Below are positions 1-11,138 of a stretch of 64,000 nt of DNA, piece after piece (the first letter of the stretch is position 1; each line of letters opens with the position of its first letter). Source of the DNA: Endothia cerciana (taxonomy: Eukaryota; Ascomycota; Sordariomycetes; Diaporthales; Cryphonectriaceae); NCBI GenBank assembly GCA_026119935.1, contig JALRMH010000016.1, forward strand, positions 62,001-126,000, read 5' to 3'. The position numbers and the translations under genes are program-made. Below the pieces are notes generated by a model, which saw only the letters and a program-made list of their open reading frames with translations, was not told the DNA's origin and made no database searches.

Positions 1-1009
1 CTAGGGGAATACCAGCATCTGCTATTAGAGTTTACCGCAGGTTTTCAATTAGTACTCTGTAAGCAAAGCGGGAACCAGTTCAGCTTAGGTAGTTGCGTAT
101 AGCGTGCATATGTGCGACACGGAACGCACGTTTGGATCCTGAAAGCCTCCGGATATACGTGCGTGTGTACACAGTGATCGTACCCTCAATCTCTTTAGCT
201 GCCAAGAAACTCCAGATCCTCGATGGCAGGCCCCCTCAACGACTCCGTTCAGGGCGGATGGCGAAGTACCAGTGGATGTATTGACGAATGATTAACAAGT
301 AGACTACCGTCACTCCCAATTCATTCTAATCTAATAGGGAGGGCCTTCAGCTACATAATGCACCTTGGTAGACCTGCGAACTACTGATCATCGTTCATAT
401 CATTTTCATCCTCTCTCTCATGGCAGTCTTACCCAACCGCAACTCGTCGGTTTAGGACTGATAATATTCGACTTTTGTCCCGCTAACAGTGAAATATCTA
501 CTCACCCAGGGTCACCATGTGCAAACGGAAAGAGGTAAGCTCAGCACCCAAACAAATCAAATTACAAGCAATAATAGATAACAATGTTTCTCAGACTATA
601 TACCGCGAATGCTACCATATTGAAAATGAAATCATAGAACAATGCTCTAAGACGGAGGAGGGTCAGCCTTGCGCTCCAGTCAAAGCCCTAGATGACACTG
701 GTTTTATGGCAGCTGAAAACTACCAGTTGTCCGTGGGTTTCCTTTGGTCTTCTCTACTCTCCTAACTGTTTATGTTCAAGACAAATGTTAACTTTGCTCT
801 AATGCCTCTAGGGATGTATACTGCCGTAGGTACTTGCTCGATACACTTCTCCACAAAGGGAAATTATTAAACTCCGCAGACGAATGCAATAAGCCGGGAT
901 ACTGGGCTCGTCAAAAGTCGACAACCGGAAAAAACATGAAATTCGTAGCCTCACAGATATTTGTACAGACGTAATATCGGGTTGATGAGAGGGGATGTGA
1001 GATAGGCTG
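1..1009. other. No recognised gene
   Basis: I see no recognisable domain on either strand. One ATG-initiated frame of 82 codons (517..765, +) begins MCKRKEVSSAPK and has no family I recognise; its composition is ordinary and it could be chance. Confidence 0.4.
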
Positions 1010-1342
1010 ATGGAGACAAAGAACATGAGTAGGCTAAACGCTCCTTACCCATCTGCGCTTTCACAAACACGGTGTCTTCTATGCGACAAATCAGTATTCG
1101 ATGAGACGGCACACTTTGTGTACAGTCATTGGGATAAGGGGCAGTTCAACACTGTGTTTGGGTGCCCAGAGTGCGCGAGGACGGGTGAAGAAGCTGATCT
1201 GATCGAAGATTACGAGGATTTTGGAGATTTCACTGCGCCACGGTTCACAGCCGTGCTGTCCCAACAGTGGCTGCTGCAGAGACAACTCAGACAAGCAAAA
1301 GCACGATGCGGACGCGGTGTCTCAGGTCTGGCTAGCTGGTAA
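1010..1342 (+). pseudogene. Zinc-finger module scrap, DUF3435-gene type
   Basis: A 110-codon frame opening with ATG carries one paired finger: CLLC...H...H followed about 20 residues later by a CPEC-type knuckle (GCPECARTG). The same layout (CLLC finger, then FSCPEC finger) occurs four times in the zinc-finger tail of the recombinase relic at 29.6-32.5 kb, e.g. CLLCEHEVF...PFSCPECLRQG. I infer that this is a detached piece of a related gene: there is no recombinase domain upstream and the frame loses similarity after the acidic stretch (EEADLIEDYEDFGDF). It could instead be a free-standing small finger protein; nothing in the flanks argues for that. Confidence 0.5.
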
Positions 1343-2362
1343 AAACACAATGTAAATTGGGTGGCGTGAGCTCCTGCCGGCAAGCTTAAGGCATTGCTGT
1401 GGCACGTTTGTAGCTATCGTAAGGCTTGCCGGCGAAGTGCCCAGCGATAGTGTGTACAGAAGTCAAATCCTCATCCCCCCTTATCTTCCACTCCTAGCCG
1501 ACCAGGCTTATAAACGGGCCGGGGCTGATGATGGTAAATATGAGGGGCGCTGGGCCGCCTGGCCCAGTAGTATAATAAGACGCTGGCATTCACAAGTAGT
1601 AACGTTGATCAAGAGAGCGCAACGGCGTGAGCCGCCGTTCGCTTATTGGTGTTGTTGAAATAGACACACAGTGGCTCATCGGGCGGCTTTATGGTCCAGG
1701 ACGTTGACACAATGTGAGCCCCGAGTTCCGTAGCGTATTTGATAGCCTTGATGGCGCTTCGGGGCCCGATTTGCAGCTTCTCGGAGCGCTTTGCTCAGTT
1801 GATATGTTGTATAGCAGGACCGGTGATGTTTGACTGGAGCCGGCTGGATTGGTCTGCCGTGGGCATCCTGGCCTTTGTTTGTCGAAGAGCCCTTGCTTTA
1901 TTGCATCTCTGTCGAAGCAGTACTTTAATAATGGTCTTTTGAATCACATAGACAATGTCTTCAGGCTGCTAGACACGATGCAAGCTGGAAGGAAATGAAA
2001 CAGGAACGCGGAGGCTTCTAAGGCACAAAAGAAGTCGAGTCTGTAAAGTATACGAAATGGCTGTTCCCTTCTATGCAGACAGTGTTTTAATACATCCGTT
2101 CTCTTTTGGCCCCCAGCTCTTAGGATTCCTTCGACCGATCGTTGCACTACCTTCTGCGGGAACTCCAGGAGCCAGAGCCGGAAAAGAGCCCTCGGAATTT
2201 CGAACCGCGGACTTGTTTTCATTAATATGACCGGCTCCGTTGATACTGAATTCTGAGTTCAAGATAATGAATAAAATGTGATGTTATGCGTGGACAGAGT
2301 CCAGATCGAACTGAAAGGAGTAAATCGTTCTTTCTTTCGCTTATAACACAAAGCAAACAAAA
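1343..2362. other. No recognised gene
   Basis: Only short unconvincing open frames on both strands; no domain, repeat or RNA gene recognised. It lies downstream of the CHAT gene that runs leftward to 2363. Confidence 0.4.
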
Positions 2363-4206
2363 TCAAACGCCAAAATGAACGTAGGGAACCCAGTGAAGCG
2401 GTCCAGTTTCTTCCTCTTCGCCCCACAAAATGCCATCTCTTGGCAATCTTCCTCCTCTCTGGACTCCATCACTAACACTCCGCGCACTAGTCCCATTCTT
2501 ATGTGATGTCGTAGATACCGGAAGCTCTCTAACTATTCCTGCCGTACTGCGCCAGCGATCTCGAAGATTTCTGACAGCCATATGTAGTCCCCAGTATACC
2601 GATTCATCTCGCATGCCTCCATCCACTATCGCCTGACATGTAAGTCTCGCAACATCCTCGCACATCTCGTCATTAACCTCCCACAAAGTTCCAATAACAT
2701 GGCGAAATCCTGCCAACTGACAGGCACTGATGATATGAATGCTTTCGTCAACGAATCTCTCATCTCTGATCTCACCGGTGCCGCAAGGCGAGAGGTAGGC
2801 GAGAAATGGTGAATGTTGGCGGAGGTTCATCTCCAAAAGAGTGGCAACAGTCATCCTCCAATCCTTCAATAGCAAATGGCTTTGAGAAGGGTCAGTGTTG
2901 TCGGTATAGCCATGTCCTGCAAAATGAAAGATCTTGGAATCTGGCAAATGTTCCATGATATCTCGCCTACATCGCCCAGGCTCTATGGGACGGATGTTAA
3001 TCTTTTTGCAAAGGCCACTTACTACCGTTATCTTTTGTTTTGCAAAACGAAGACGACTGGAAACTCCCGGTGTGTGCTCCATAGCGACTAAGAGCGCCTG
3101 GGATGAGGCCGATGGCGTAACAGGCCTTTGCCGGCCATGTATGATTGCCTTGATAGACGAGCTGTAGGACGAGATAGCTTAATCAAGCACTGTCGCAGAA
3201 TAATTCGCGCTGTGATATCCGGCCGCTTGAAGGGGAAATTTGCTGAGAGGCCCTGTTGGAATCCACCAGATATGTGGCCAGTCATTCCTAGGTGGAGGCT
3301 GGACAAATCCAAGGGCGTATAGGACTGGCTTTGCAATAACATCCCACAGCCATTCTAGAACTCTAGAATTCTCAAGACTGCCTCCTTTCGCCTTCTCTTC
3401 AATCTCCCTGTGATGGAGGTCAGGTAAGGGTAATGAACGGATCTGATGCTGCTCAATGAGTATTGCATCACACCGGTGCTCGCTAACATTAATAGCGACA
3501 ATCGGGCCGTGGGTTGCAGCGGCCCGCATTGCCCCTTCGTTAGGGGCAAGCAAAAAGTCATGAAATCCGTCATGATTGCGAAGTTCCACGAGGAGATTGT
3601 CAGATTCATTGCCTGCTTGATAGCGCCGGCTTGTCTGTGCCTGCCAGGATGGCTCACCATTTGTATTCGTTGAAGCGTAGCGTGTAAGAGGGGTGTCCAG
3701 CTCGTCCCGAAGATAGACAAATTGCTCCGCTAATTCAGGCTGTTTCTCTCGAAGGTCCAGGATATCCGTTCGCATTTCTTCAAGAGAAGTCGCAATTACA
3801 CCACGACCCGGCTCAAGGAAGTCCAGCGCAGCTAACGGCCCCTTCTCTGCATGTAATGCAGCCGCTGCTGCGTCAGAAGCAAGGCCCACCACTTGACGAA
3901 GCATGTGTTGCTTGTCAGAATTTTCTAATGATCGTGGTGTAAGTTGGGAAATAAGAGGGACGGCGATATTGGCGACTACATATGCATTGTGCCAATCTGA
4001 AGCATTTGCATAGAGCTTAAAGGCTGGTATGCCAGCCTCTATGCGGGTGAGAGGAGGGGAGATGTTACTGAAATCATCCCATTCCGATGGATAAGCGGTG
4101 ATATACTGAAAATCGTCGTCGGGCCAGGCCTCGGACGCGGCTTTCGAAAGCGGCTTCGTCTCAGCCTGCGAGGAAGACTCGTTGGAGACATCAAGGTTGC
4201 CAAGTA
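2363..4206 (-). pseudogene. CHAT-domain (caspase-like) protein, copy 1, one nonsense codon
   Basis: Read leftward from about 4206, a single frame runs for some 600 codons with one interruption. The N-terminal part (AASEAWPDDDF..., LRQVVGLASDAAAA) matches the linker that follows TPRs in fungal TPR-CHAT proteins. The CHAT peptidase domain follows: catalytic His in FHFAGHGYTD, then the Cys strand LAYLSPCGTG and the closing WVPYVHFGV. CHAT proteins are separase/caspase-like cysteine proteases (clan CD); in fungi they accompany NLR and HET genes and are presumed death executioners. The frame is interrupted by TAA at 3179..3181 between TVLD and AISSYSSSIK; read-through restores the protein, so CAA>TAA (CpA>TpA) is likely. 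Upstream of 4206 a TAA and loss of similarity remove the expected TPR half. Compared with copy 2 at 16.6 kb, the residue before the catalytic Cys is Pro rather than Ala (LSPCGTG versus LSACGTG). Confidence 0.85.
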
Positions 4207-4548
4207 CACGAACTTACCGACCGATAACAACGGTGGGAATGTGTGGTTCTGGCTAAGGTTGGCAGAGTCTGGAAACTTTGAAATACTTGGACCCGAGGCG
4301 CTCCTGGGAAGCCAGGGATCCGTACGTGGTTGGTCGCTCAGGCGTCAAACTCACAACTCCTGGGCAGCGGACTCTGCTACTGCTCTGGCTCACCTGACCC
4401 GGTTCGCACAGCTCCTCCGTCTTCGAGAGGTGAGTAAAAGCGCGACAAGACGGTATGAAGACCTCCAAATCCGCTCCAGATATATTCCCTTGGACCTTGT
4501 CATAAGGAATAATTCAGAGACAAAATAAAAGATATGCTAGTGGAGTGA
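4207..4548. other. Junction between CHAT and WD40 relics, nothing recognised
   Basis: Open frames exist on both strands here (for example 4253..4468 on the minus strand) but none matches CHAT, TPR or WD40 sequence. It separates two unrelated relics lying in the same orientation. Confidence 0.35.
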
Positions 4549-5243
4549 TTAAAATAGTGCAAGAATGTCATCTGAGAAAACAGCGCTCCAGACCCGACCC
4601 GAGGGGCATCCTATAACGATAATCTGCTGGAAGATAGCAGAAGTATTCGACCGAAACTCCACTGGCAGCCAGAGAATATTTTTTCCACGCCATGTAATCC
4701 ACGAACTATCGGCACTTATGCCATAATTATATTGCCTAGGCTGCTGTAGTGCAGTTGCAATTGCAGTCACGCTAGGCAATGTAGGTGTTATCGACGAGAC
4801 TACCAGCGAAACACTTCCCTTATCTGTATGTAGACAGGGACTAGTAAAGTCGAATTCCAAATGTTGAGTTGCTTTGCCTATTTCGAGAGTCGCCGTGCAC
4901 ACGCCGCTCTGTGCGTTCCAGAGCTTAATAGTCTGGTCTCGGGACCCGGATGCTATATAGCGGCCGTCCGGCGAGAAGGCGATGGAACGAACCCAGTCGC
5001 TATGCCCCTCGAGCGTTGCCGTACAGGCGCCTCTCTGCGCGTTCCAGAGCTTAATAGTCTGGTCGTGGGACCCGGACGCTATATAGCCGCTGTCCGGCGA
5101 GAACGCGACGGAATAAACTAGGCTACTATGCCCCTCGAACGTTGCCGTACAGGCTCTGCTCTGCGCGTCCCAAAGTCTAATAGTCTGGTCATGGGCCCCG
5201 GACGCTATATGGTGGCCGTCTGGAGAGAAGGCGACATATATAT
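4549..5243 (-). pseudogene. C-terminal WD40 repeats of a lost STAND/NLR protein
   Basis: The minus strand encodes three WD40 repeats with the unit VAFSPDGRYIASGS-DQTIKLWN-AQ-ACTATLEGHS, followed by the tail that ends such fungal NACHT/NB-ARC-WD40 proteins (SADSSWITWRGKNILWLP...CSSGRVW-like, here IGCPSGRVWSAVFSDD) and a stop at 4549. The repeats are nearly identical to one another (DQTIKLWNAQ occurs twice), as is usual for the high-identity repeats of fungal NLRs. The gene is cut off at about 5243, where a plus-strand DUF6594 fragment begins; no NB-ARC or effector domain is attached. Non-functional fragment. Confidence 0.85.
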
Positions 5244-5376
5244 AGATGAAGCGCTTAGCGTATTTAATAATGTTATAGCTATAGAGACATTCTCTTTATT
5301 AGATGATGAGAAATAATTTCATATACGAGCGGATCTCACCTTGCCTGAGATATATAAAACTAGGCTTCTGAGGCGT
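5243..5376 (+). pseudogene. DUF6594 gene fragment
   Basis: Encodes the middle of a DUF6594 protein (ALSVFNNVIAIETFSLLDDEK, then DLTLPEIYKTRLLR). It aligns base for base, without gaps, with 10343..10476 in the longer DUF6594 relic. Most differences are transitions with this copy carrying T where the other has C (gatgat/gacgac, ttgcct/ttgccc, tatata/tataca), and the codon after DDEK is TAA here but CAA there. The pattern fits RIP of a duplicated sequence. Confidence 0.8.
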
Positions 5377-5519
5377 GGAATTTTGTCTGGGTAATCGACA
5401 TTAGGGTATGGAGCGGCCATCTGGTTCCAGATCGCTGAAGGTTGCAGATTGCGTCAACGTTGAGAAGCTCCTCTGGGATTTGATCTAGTCGTGGATAGCC
5501 ATTTTGGCGCATCCACAAG

Positions 5520-5981
5520 GCCACCCATCCAATGGGCGCCCTCTACAGTGACCATGAAAGGCCGAAAGAGGCTGAGGAGATGCTTTTGCGAGCATTGCAT
5601 GGCAGAGAGAAGGCGCTTGAACCCGACCACACGTCCACCCTCAATACAGTCCACAACCTGGGCGCACTCTTTAGCGACCAAGGGAGGCCGAAAGAGGCCG
5701 AGGAGATGTACTTGCGGGCATTGCATGGCTTCGAGAAGGCGCTTGGACCCGACCACACGTCCACCCTTGATACAGGCCACAACCTGGGCGCCCTCTTCAG
5801 CGACCATGAAAGGCCGAAAGAGGCTGAGGAAATGTACTTGCGGGCATTGCATAGCAGAGAGAAGGCGCTTGGATCCGACCATACATCCACCCTCAATACA
5901 GTCAACATCCTGGGTCTTCTTTACAAAGAACAAGGCAAGCTGGCCGAGGCCAAGGCCGTGTCTCAGCGTGCGCTTCCGTGA
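5520..5981 (+). pseudogene. TPR array scrap (KLC-type), 126-nt units
   Basis: Plus-strand frame with three and a half 42-residue tetratricopeptide repeats: GALYSDHERPKEAEEM, GALFSDQGRPKEAEEM, GALFSDHERPKEAEEM, then GLLYKEQGKLAEAKAV. Units start near 5532, 5658, 5784 and 5910, a strict 126-nt period, with very high identity between units. This is the C-terminal repeat type of fungal NB-ARC-TPR receptors, but no NB-ARC precedes it; upstream sequence back to the DUF6594 scrap is not recognisable. It lies tail to tail with the NLR whose own TPRs end at 6011, and its units differ from that gene's (GKYEEAEQMHRETLQL), so it comes from another receptor. Confidence 0.8.
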
Positions 5982-6010
5982 TTAAAAACGCATGTACTGG
6001 TCAAGATATA

Positions 6011-9000
6011 CTAGGCCGCTTTTCTCCTTTCCTCCCTTCTTTGCAAGTTTTCAAGATTCGTCCTGCTTATCATTGTATCTGGATGCTCTCGGCCCAGCAC
6101 CTTCTCCTTCAACTGCAGTGTCTCCTGGTGCATCTGCTCGGCCTCCTCGTACTTCCCCAGACTTTCCAACACTGATGCGAGATTGTTCATGCTGCCGAGT
6201 GTGTTGGGATGCTCTGGGCCCAGCACCTTCTCCTCCAGCTGCAATGTCTTCCGGCACATCTGCTCAGCCTCCATGTGCTTTCCCTGGCTATTCAGTGCTA
6301 ACGCGAGGTTGTTCATGCTGCCGAGTGTAGAGGTATGCATTTGGCCTAGCACTTTCTCTTTTAGCTGCAGTGTCTCCCGGTACATTTGCTCGGCCTCCTC
6401 GTACTTCCCCTGGCTATGCAGTACATCTGCGAGGTTGCTCGTGCTGGTGAGTGTATCTGGATGCTCTCGGCCCAGTACCTTGTCCCTCAACTCCAGAGCG
6501 TCTCGGTGCATCTGCTCGGCCTCCTTGTACTTCCCCTGGCTATGTAGTACACCTGCGAGGTTGTTCATGCTGTTGAGTGCATTGGGATGTTCTTGGCCCA
6601 GCACCTTCTCACACAGCCTCAATTCTTCATAGTGCATCTGTCCAGCCTCTTCATACTTGGCTTGGCTTTTAAGCACTGATGCGAGGTTATTCATACTGGT
6701 GAGTGTATCGGGGTGCTCTTGGCCTAGCACTTGCTTTCTCAGAGATAAAGTCTCCCGGTGCATCTGCTTAGCCTCCATGTACTTTCCCTGGCTATCCAGT
6801 GCTAACGCGAGGCTGTTCATGCTGGTGAGTGTATCTGGATGCTCTCGGCCCAGCACCTTCTTCTTCAACTGAAGTGTCTCCCGGTGCATCTGCTCGGCCT
6901 CCTCGTACTTTCCAACATCGTTGCAGCCAATACCAACCTTGAAGAGAAGACTTACCTTTGCCTCTTGATAAGTACACTTCTCTCGAAACTCAACTGCCGT
7001 TTGCGCATGCGGCAAATACTCTATCCATTTTTCTCTGTTTCCATGCTTCGGTAACGGAAATACCATGTCAAGTCGTTGAATCACTTTTGTAGTCCACAAC
7101 TCCCATTCTCCTCTTTGTTCCAACCAGTTGCGCATACCTAGTCGAACGAGCCGATGGATATCAAAAGAAGTAGAAACCCGGCGTTCCATAACAAATGCAT
7201 ATGCTTTGAGCGTGCTAATCGCCTCGACCTCGTGGAGTTCATCATCTCCTGGGGGCAGTAGTGATACTGGAATATCTTTCTCCGCAAAGAAGCATATAAA
7301 CCTCAAGTATTCCGCAGCGAGCGGGGCATCTCGCATGATATGCTCGAAGGAAATCAGCCAAGTCGTGGTAACCAGGTTTGCGACACCCCCATAGTGACCT
7401 CGATCTTCAAAGTCCTTACTAAGAAGCTGAATCAAGGTTCTATTGCTAGACTGGCAGTGAGCCAGATACTTGGAAGTCGATATGCTTGTCTTGAGCATAT
7501 ATGCGGAGGCCTGTTTAATAGCCAGAGGGAGATCAGCCAGAAAGTCGAGTAGCGTATTGGTATCTTGTACACTGTCCATCTGAGCCTTCTCCAAACCGTT
7601 GCTCAATAGCTTAAAAGATTCGTCCCTGCTCAGTTTCGTTATAGCGATAATGCCTTGACGCGGGATATCAAGTCTTACTGAAGCTTCGTGGGTTCGTGTC
7701 GTGAACAGGATTGAGCCTTTCCGGCTGAAGGGAAGGTGGACGGAGACCGCTGTATCGCCAAAAAGCAGGTCTTGATCGTCGGCATTGTCGATGATCAAAA
7801 GCTAGTCACCAGCGCTCTCTCGACTTAGAGCCGCTTTGACGAGCGTCTTGATGTCGGCCTTGTCGTCTTCGATCCCTGCAACCTTGAGCTGCTGGCCGAT
7901 CTCACGGTAGGCATTCTCGAAAGTAGTCATGTCGACGGCCGGAACCCAGAAGACCGAGCAGTCGGGGGACTTTTCGCGGACCCGGTAGGCGGCCTCGAGG
8001 GCGATCTGGGTCTTGCCGATGCCGCCAAGGCCTTCGACGGCGGTCCGTTGGCAATCATCCTTGTTCGCGCTCGGCGGAATTCTTCCAAGAAGTTGGTGTA
8101 AGATGGACTCACGCCCGACGAAACACTCATTTCGGCCGAAGGGGACAAGGAAATGTCTAAGATCTATATACGTCAGCAGGAAGATCTCATCTATTTGAAT
8201 AGACTACATGCAAATTGCGAGGCCTCCTAACCTACAGGATAGTTACTAACTTTCTTTCATCGTCTTCATATCCGTAAGCTTGTTTGGTTGGATTTTACTC
8301 AAGAGCTCGCGGGCAAAGACCGACGCGTTCCCAGCCGCATGGCTCCTCCAGACGTCGTTCTTGTGTGAGTCGGCGTAGTCTGAGATACCGCGGATCACCA
8401 AGCACTGCCTGCTAACCTCCACCCCCGCGGCCTCCATCTCGATGCAGAGCACACCCTCACAAAGCTCGTTGATCCCGTCCCTTCGCACCCCGTCCTGTAC
8501 AACCGAGTTGCCCGTCGCAATTCTTCCCTGGTGGAAAACGAATTGGCTTAGGTGCTCATGGGTTCGTGATGGTCGACGGACGAGGTTAAATGGGTTTCGG
8601 CGGCACGCATCGCAGCTGCTGCCGTACTCCCCGGCGTGCTTGGCACTGGACTGGAAGAGCAGATCGTACTCAAGTCCAGGATGGGTAAACTTTGGAAAGC
8701 GTCGTAGCCTGACGAGGTGACTGGCGAATTTCGTCTTGCCCAGCTCGTGGTCTGAAGCCAAGACGGCCAACGCATTGAGGAGGATTCGGTCAGGTTTGTC
8801 CATCGTGCCCAACATCTCAAACTGCCCATTTACTTTCGTCCTGCCCGACTCAAAGTAGACACACGCCGGCTTTCCATCACCAGGCCACCCGACAACCACG
8901 TCTCCGAGGTGCACGTCCTCAAGGGGATCACTTGGCAGGCCGGGCCGGGGCACGCCGCCGCCAATGCCGACTAGGACCGCCATCTTGATATTGGGAAAGG

Positions 9001-9250
9001 TCTTGAAGAGGGATCCCGTCAGATGCCCGGCGTTTACGTTGCCCGTCATTCCCTGCGGACACGTAGCGAGCACAACGTTGTGACCCGCCACCGTACCGCA
9101 TACGTAGGTATTGTCGTCATACCCCGTGTCGTAGGAAGGAGATTCGTGTTCCTGGTCGAGCATCAAGCGCGACGGCAGCAGCTCGAGGCTCGCCACGGGA
9201 CTGATCCACGCCACGTGGTAGTCCGTTCGTAAGAGCTTCTTTTGTGTCAT
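6011..9250 (-). pseudogene. PNP_UDP-NB-ARC-TPR NLR receptor, single premature stop
   Basis: Two exons, complement(8251..9250) and complement(6011..8163), joined across an 87-nt GT-AG intron (8164..8250) that keeps frame, give 1,050 codons from the ATG at 9250. Order: PNP_UDP_1-type nucleoside phosphorylase domain (about residues 8-320; VGIGGGVP at 94-101, MEAAG and RGISDYAD near its end); NB-ARC (P-loop GLGGIGKT at 378-385, Walker B LLIIDNADD at 455-463, DLPLA at about 544); seven 42-residue TPRs (about 750-1040). This is a common fungal NLR architecture; such proteins are NTP-driven switches linked to non-self recognition and programmed cell death. Codon 454 is TAG (7802..7804) where Trp is expected directly before Walker B; TGG>TAG is CpA>TpA on the + strand. 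Everything else is open, so loss is recent, or a shortened PNP/P-loop protein is still made. Confidence 0.9.
6035..6918 (-). repeat. Seven tandem 126-bp units encoding 42-aa TPRs
   Basis: Within the NLR gene, seven consecutive units share the frame GKYEEAEQMHRETLQLKEKV followed by LGREHPDTL-S-NNLA. Conservation is high at the DNA level across units, which permits unequal crossing-over and unit-number change, as described for repeat domains of fungal NWD/NLR genes. Variable positions cluster in SQGKY/SQAKY and the residues after MHR. Confidence 0.85.
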
Positions 9251-9961
9251 CGCTAGCTATTGGTCTCCGTTGGTAGCTCTGTAGAATAAGAGAGATGACG
9301 CAAGGGGATACCAACAGGCTGAGAGCGATGCAAATCTTGCGGCATACAGTTGGGAATGTTGAGGGCAGGTCTCGTAATTGTGCCGTGGAGGAGTGCAAAG
9401 ATAAGGCTCGGGGGGAACGTGGGATCGGACTGCGGGGTAAGGAAAATAAGAAGAGCAGTCAAATGCTTTTCTTATAGAGGGTGCCAAGGCCTCTTTCTGA
9501 TTAGCCGGCCGCCACCCTTTTTATACATGTCAGCCGCCTGAATGCCTTGTGTCTGCCTGTGGTAGGCAATATTCTGTAAGCGATCAGCTCATCTGATCAC
9601 TGATCAAGCTTGCTAGCTAAGCTGGAGATCAATTCGCCCTGTAGGCAGTTTTCTGACTGCTACTAATCGCAAATAGGAAGCATATGCAGGTTAGTCAGCT
9701 ATGCAGGCGTAGCTATACAAGGTAGAGTTGACCTAGGAACGAAGCCGCGACTACGATCGTATTATATCAAGTTATAGTTTGGCCTAAGTAAGCTGTAATC
9801 TGCAGTAATAGAATCCAGATAGCCAGGATAGGCCTCTCTACTATATATAGTTATAGATTTCCCGCCGCTTATTCAAACATCAAAGCATACCTTATAGGCC
9901 TAAGCTCAACCTCCCTTAACCTTCCATCTTCCTAATGCTATACCAGGATCATAACTTGACA
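9251..9961. other. Upstream region of the NLR; nothing else recognised
   Basis: The part next to 9250 should contain the leftward promoter of the NLR gene. I see no convincing TATA box. From about 9590 to 9960 composition becomes more AT-rich, with no coding signal until the DUF6594 relic. Confidence 0.35.
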
Positions 9962-10881
9962 ATGTCCAGCCTCGGAGAAGTTTCTGAAAAAGTAGCGGAC
10001 AAGTTCCGCCAGCATTAGCAGACCGCTACCGACGACAACAACCTCACCCTCTATAGATTCCGTCGATTCAAAACCGCACACCTGCTCAACCTCTGCTTCC
10101 TCGAAGACGAGATCGCTGAGCTCGACTATACTATCTATCAGGCCGGCCTGTCCATTATAACAGACTACTCGCCCTGCGATCGACTCGGCCTATAGCACAG
10201 CAAAAGGGATGCAAGCGTGCTTGCAGTTAATATTATAATTACGAGAGAGCTCGTCCTTACGCTTTAAGCTCTGCTTAAACAATATAGTTCGCAGTACTAT
10301 TAGCTATAACCTCTACTCTTAAGACTAAGCACTATGTATCTGTAGATAAAGCACTGAGCGCATTAAATAACGTTATGGCTATAGAAACATTCTCTTTATT
10401 AGACGACGAGAAACAATCTAATCGGCGGACAGACCTCACCTTGCCCGAGATATACAAAACGAGGCTTCTGAGGACAGATCTCGGACCACGATCGCGGACG
10501 GATCCCTTTCAGCGCTGGCTCCACAGGTACCTGCGGGGTTGGCGGTACTGGAAGCTGTCGAGAGCGCAGTCCAGCGTGGAGGGACTCGGGTCTCTACGAC
10601 AAGGCCGCCGCTGGTCCTATCAGAACACGGCGCTCGTGGCTTCCATCCTCGGCCGTGTAACCTCCGCCGTCATGACATGCTTCTTCCTCGTTGTTCCTCT
10701 GGCAGTCTTGTCGGCCAACTCGGCCAGGGGGCCGCAGTTGATCATTGTGCCCGTCTGCATTCTGTTGTTTTCCTTTCTCGTGGCTATCATGTTGAGAGTG
10801 TCGAATTTCGAGATGATGGCGCTGTCTGCTGCCTATGCGGCTGTACTTTCGGTCTTTGTCTCAAATGGTCCGGAGACTTAG
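9962..10881 (+). pseudogene. DUF6594 membrane protein, nonsense-mutated
   Basis: DUF6594 proteins are fungal membrane proteins of unknown role, often near NLR/HET genes. The ATG at 9962 opens an exon reading RFRRFKTAHLLNLCFLEDEI and AELDYTIYQAGLS, with stops TAG (after FRQH), TAG (after DRLGL) and TAA (after ELVLTL) where homologous positions would be read through. A probable intron (GT after LLKQY, ending ...TATCTGTAG before 10344) leads to the second exon, open to 10881: NNVMAIETFSLLDDEKQ, RTDPFQRWLHRYLRGWRYW, then a C-terminal set of three membrane segments (LVASILGRVTSAVMTCFFLV; QLIIVPVCILLFSFLVAIML; MMALSAAYAAVLSVFVSNGP). CAG>TAG stops are CpA>TpA. The 3' exon alone could still encode the membrane part. 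Confidence 0.8.
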
Positions 10882-11138
10882 GCTTATGCTGGGCTTATGA
10901 ATACATCAATACAATTATAAAGGGGCATCCATTCTCCGTATACTCTGCCCGATATTGGTTGGATTACGATGTGATAGTGCAAGGAGAGATAAGAGTAGCA
11001 GGACTGGTAATAGAGTTTTCTTCTCATTGAATTTACTACACAACGTGCTATCAATCACGCAATCTGACCGCCCCCAGAGGAGCTCCCAGAAAAGATACTT
11101 GTGCGACGGAGTGATTTGTAGACTGCTTCGCTGAGAGT

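Noticed and set aside
4861..5316. Plus-strand frames with repeated MPLERCRTG and VPELNSLV
   Set aside because: Antisense shadows of the WD40 repeats on the minus strand.
5454..5985. Long frames on both strands overlapping the TPR scrap (159 and 164 codons)
   Set aside because: Repeat-induced shadow frames; only the frame with EAEEMYLRALHG-type TPR units is meaningful.
6011..7798. Treating the NB-ARC-TPR part as a separate gene starting after the stop
   Set aside because: The frame starts with TTG inside Walker B and has no promoter or ATG; it is the second part of the broken NLR.
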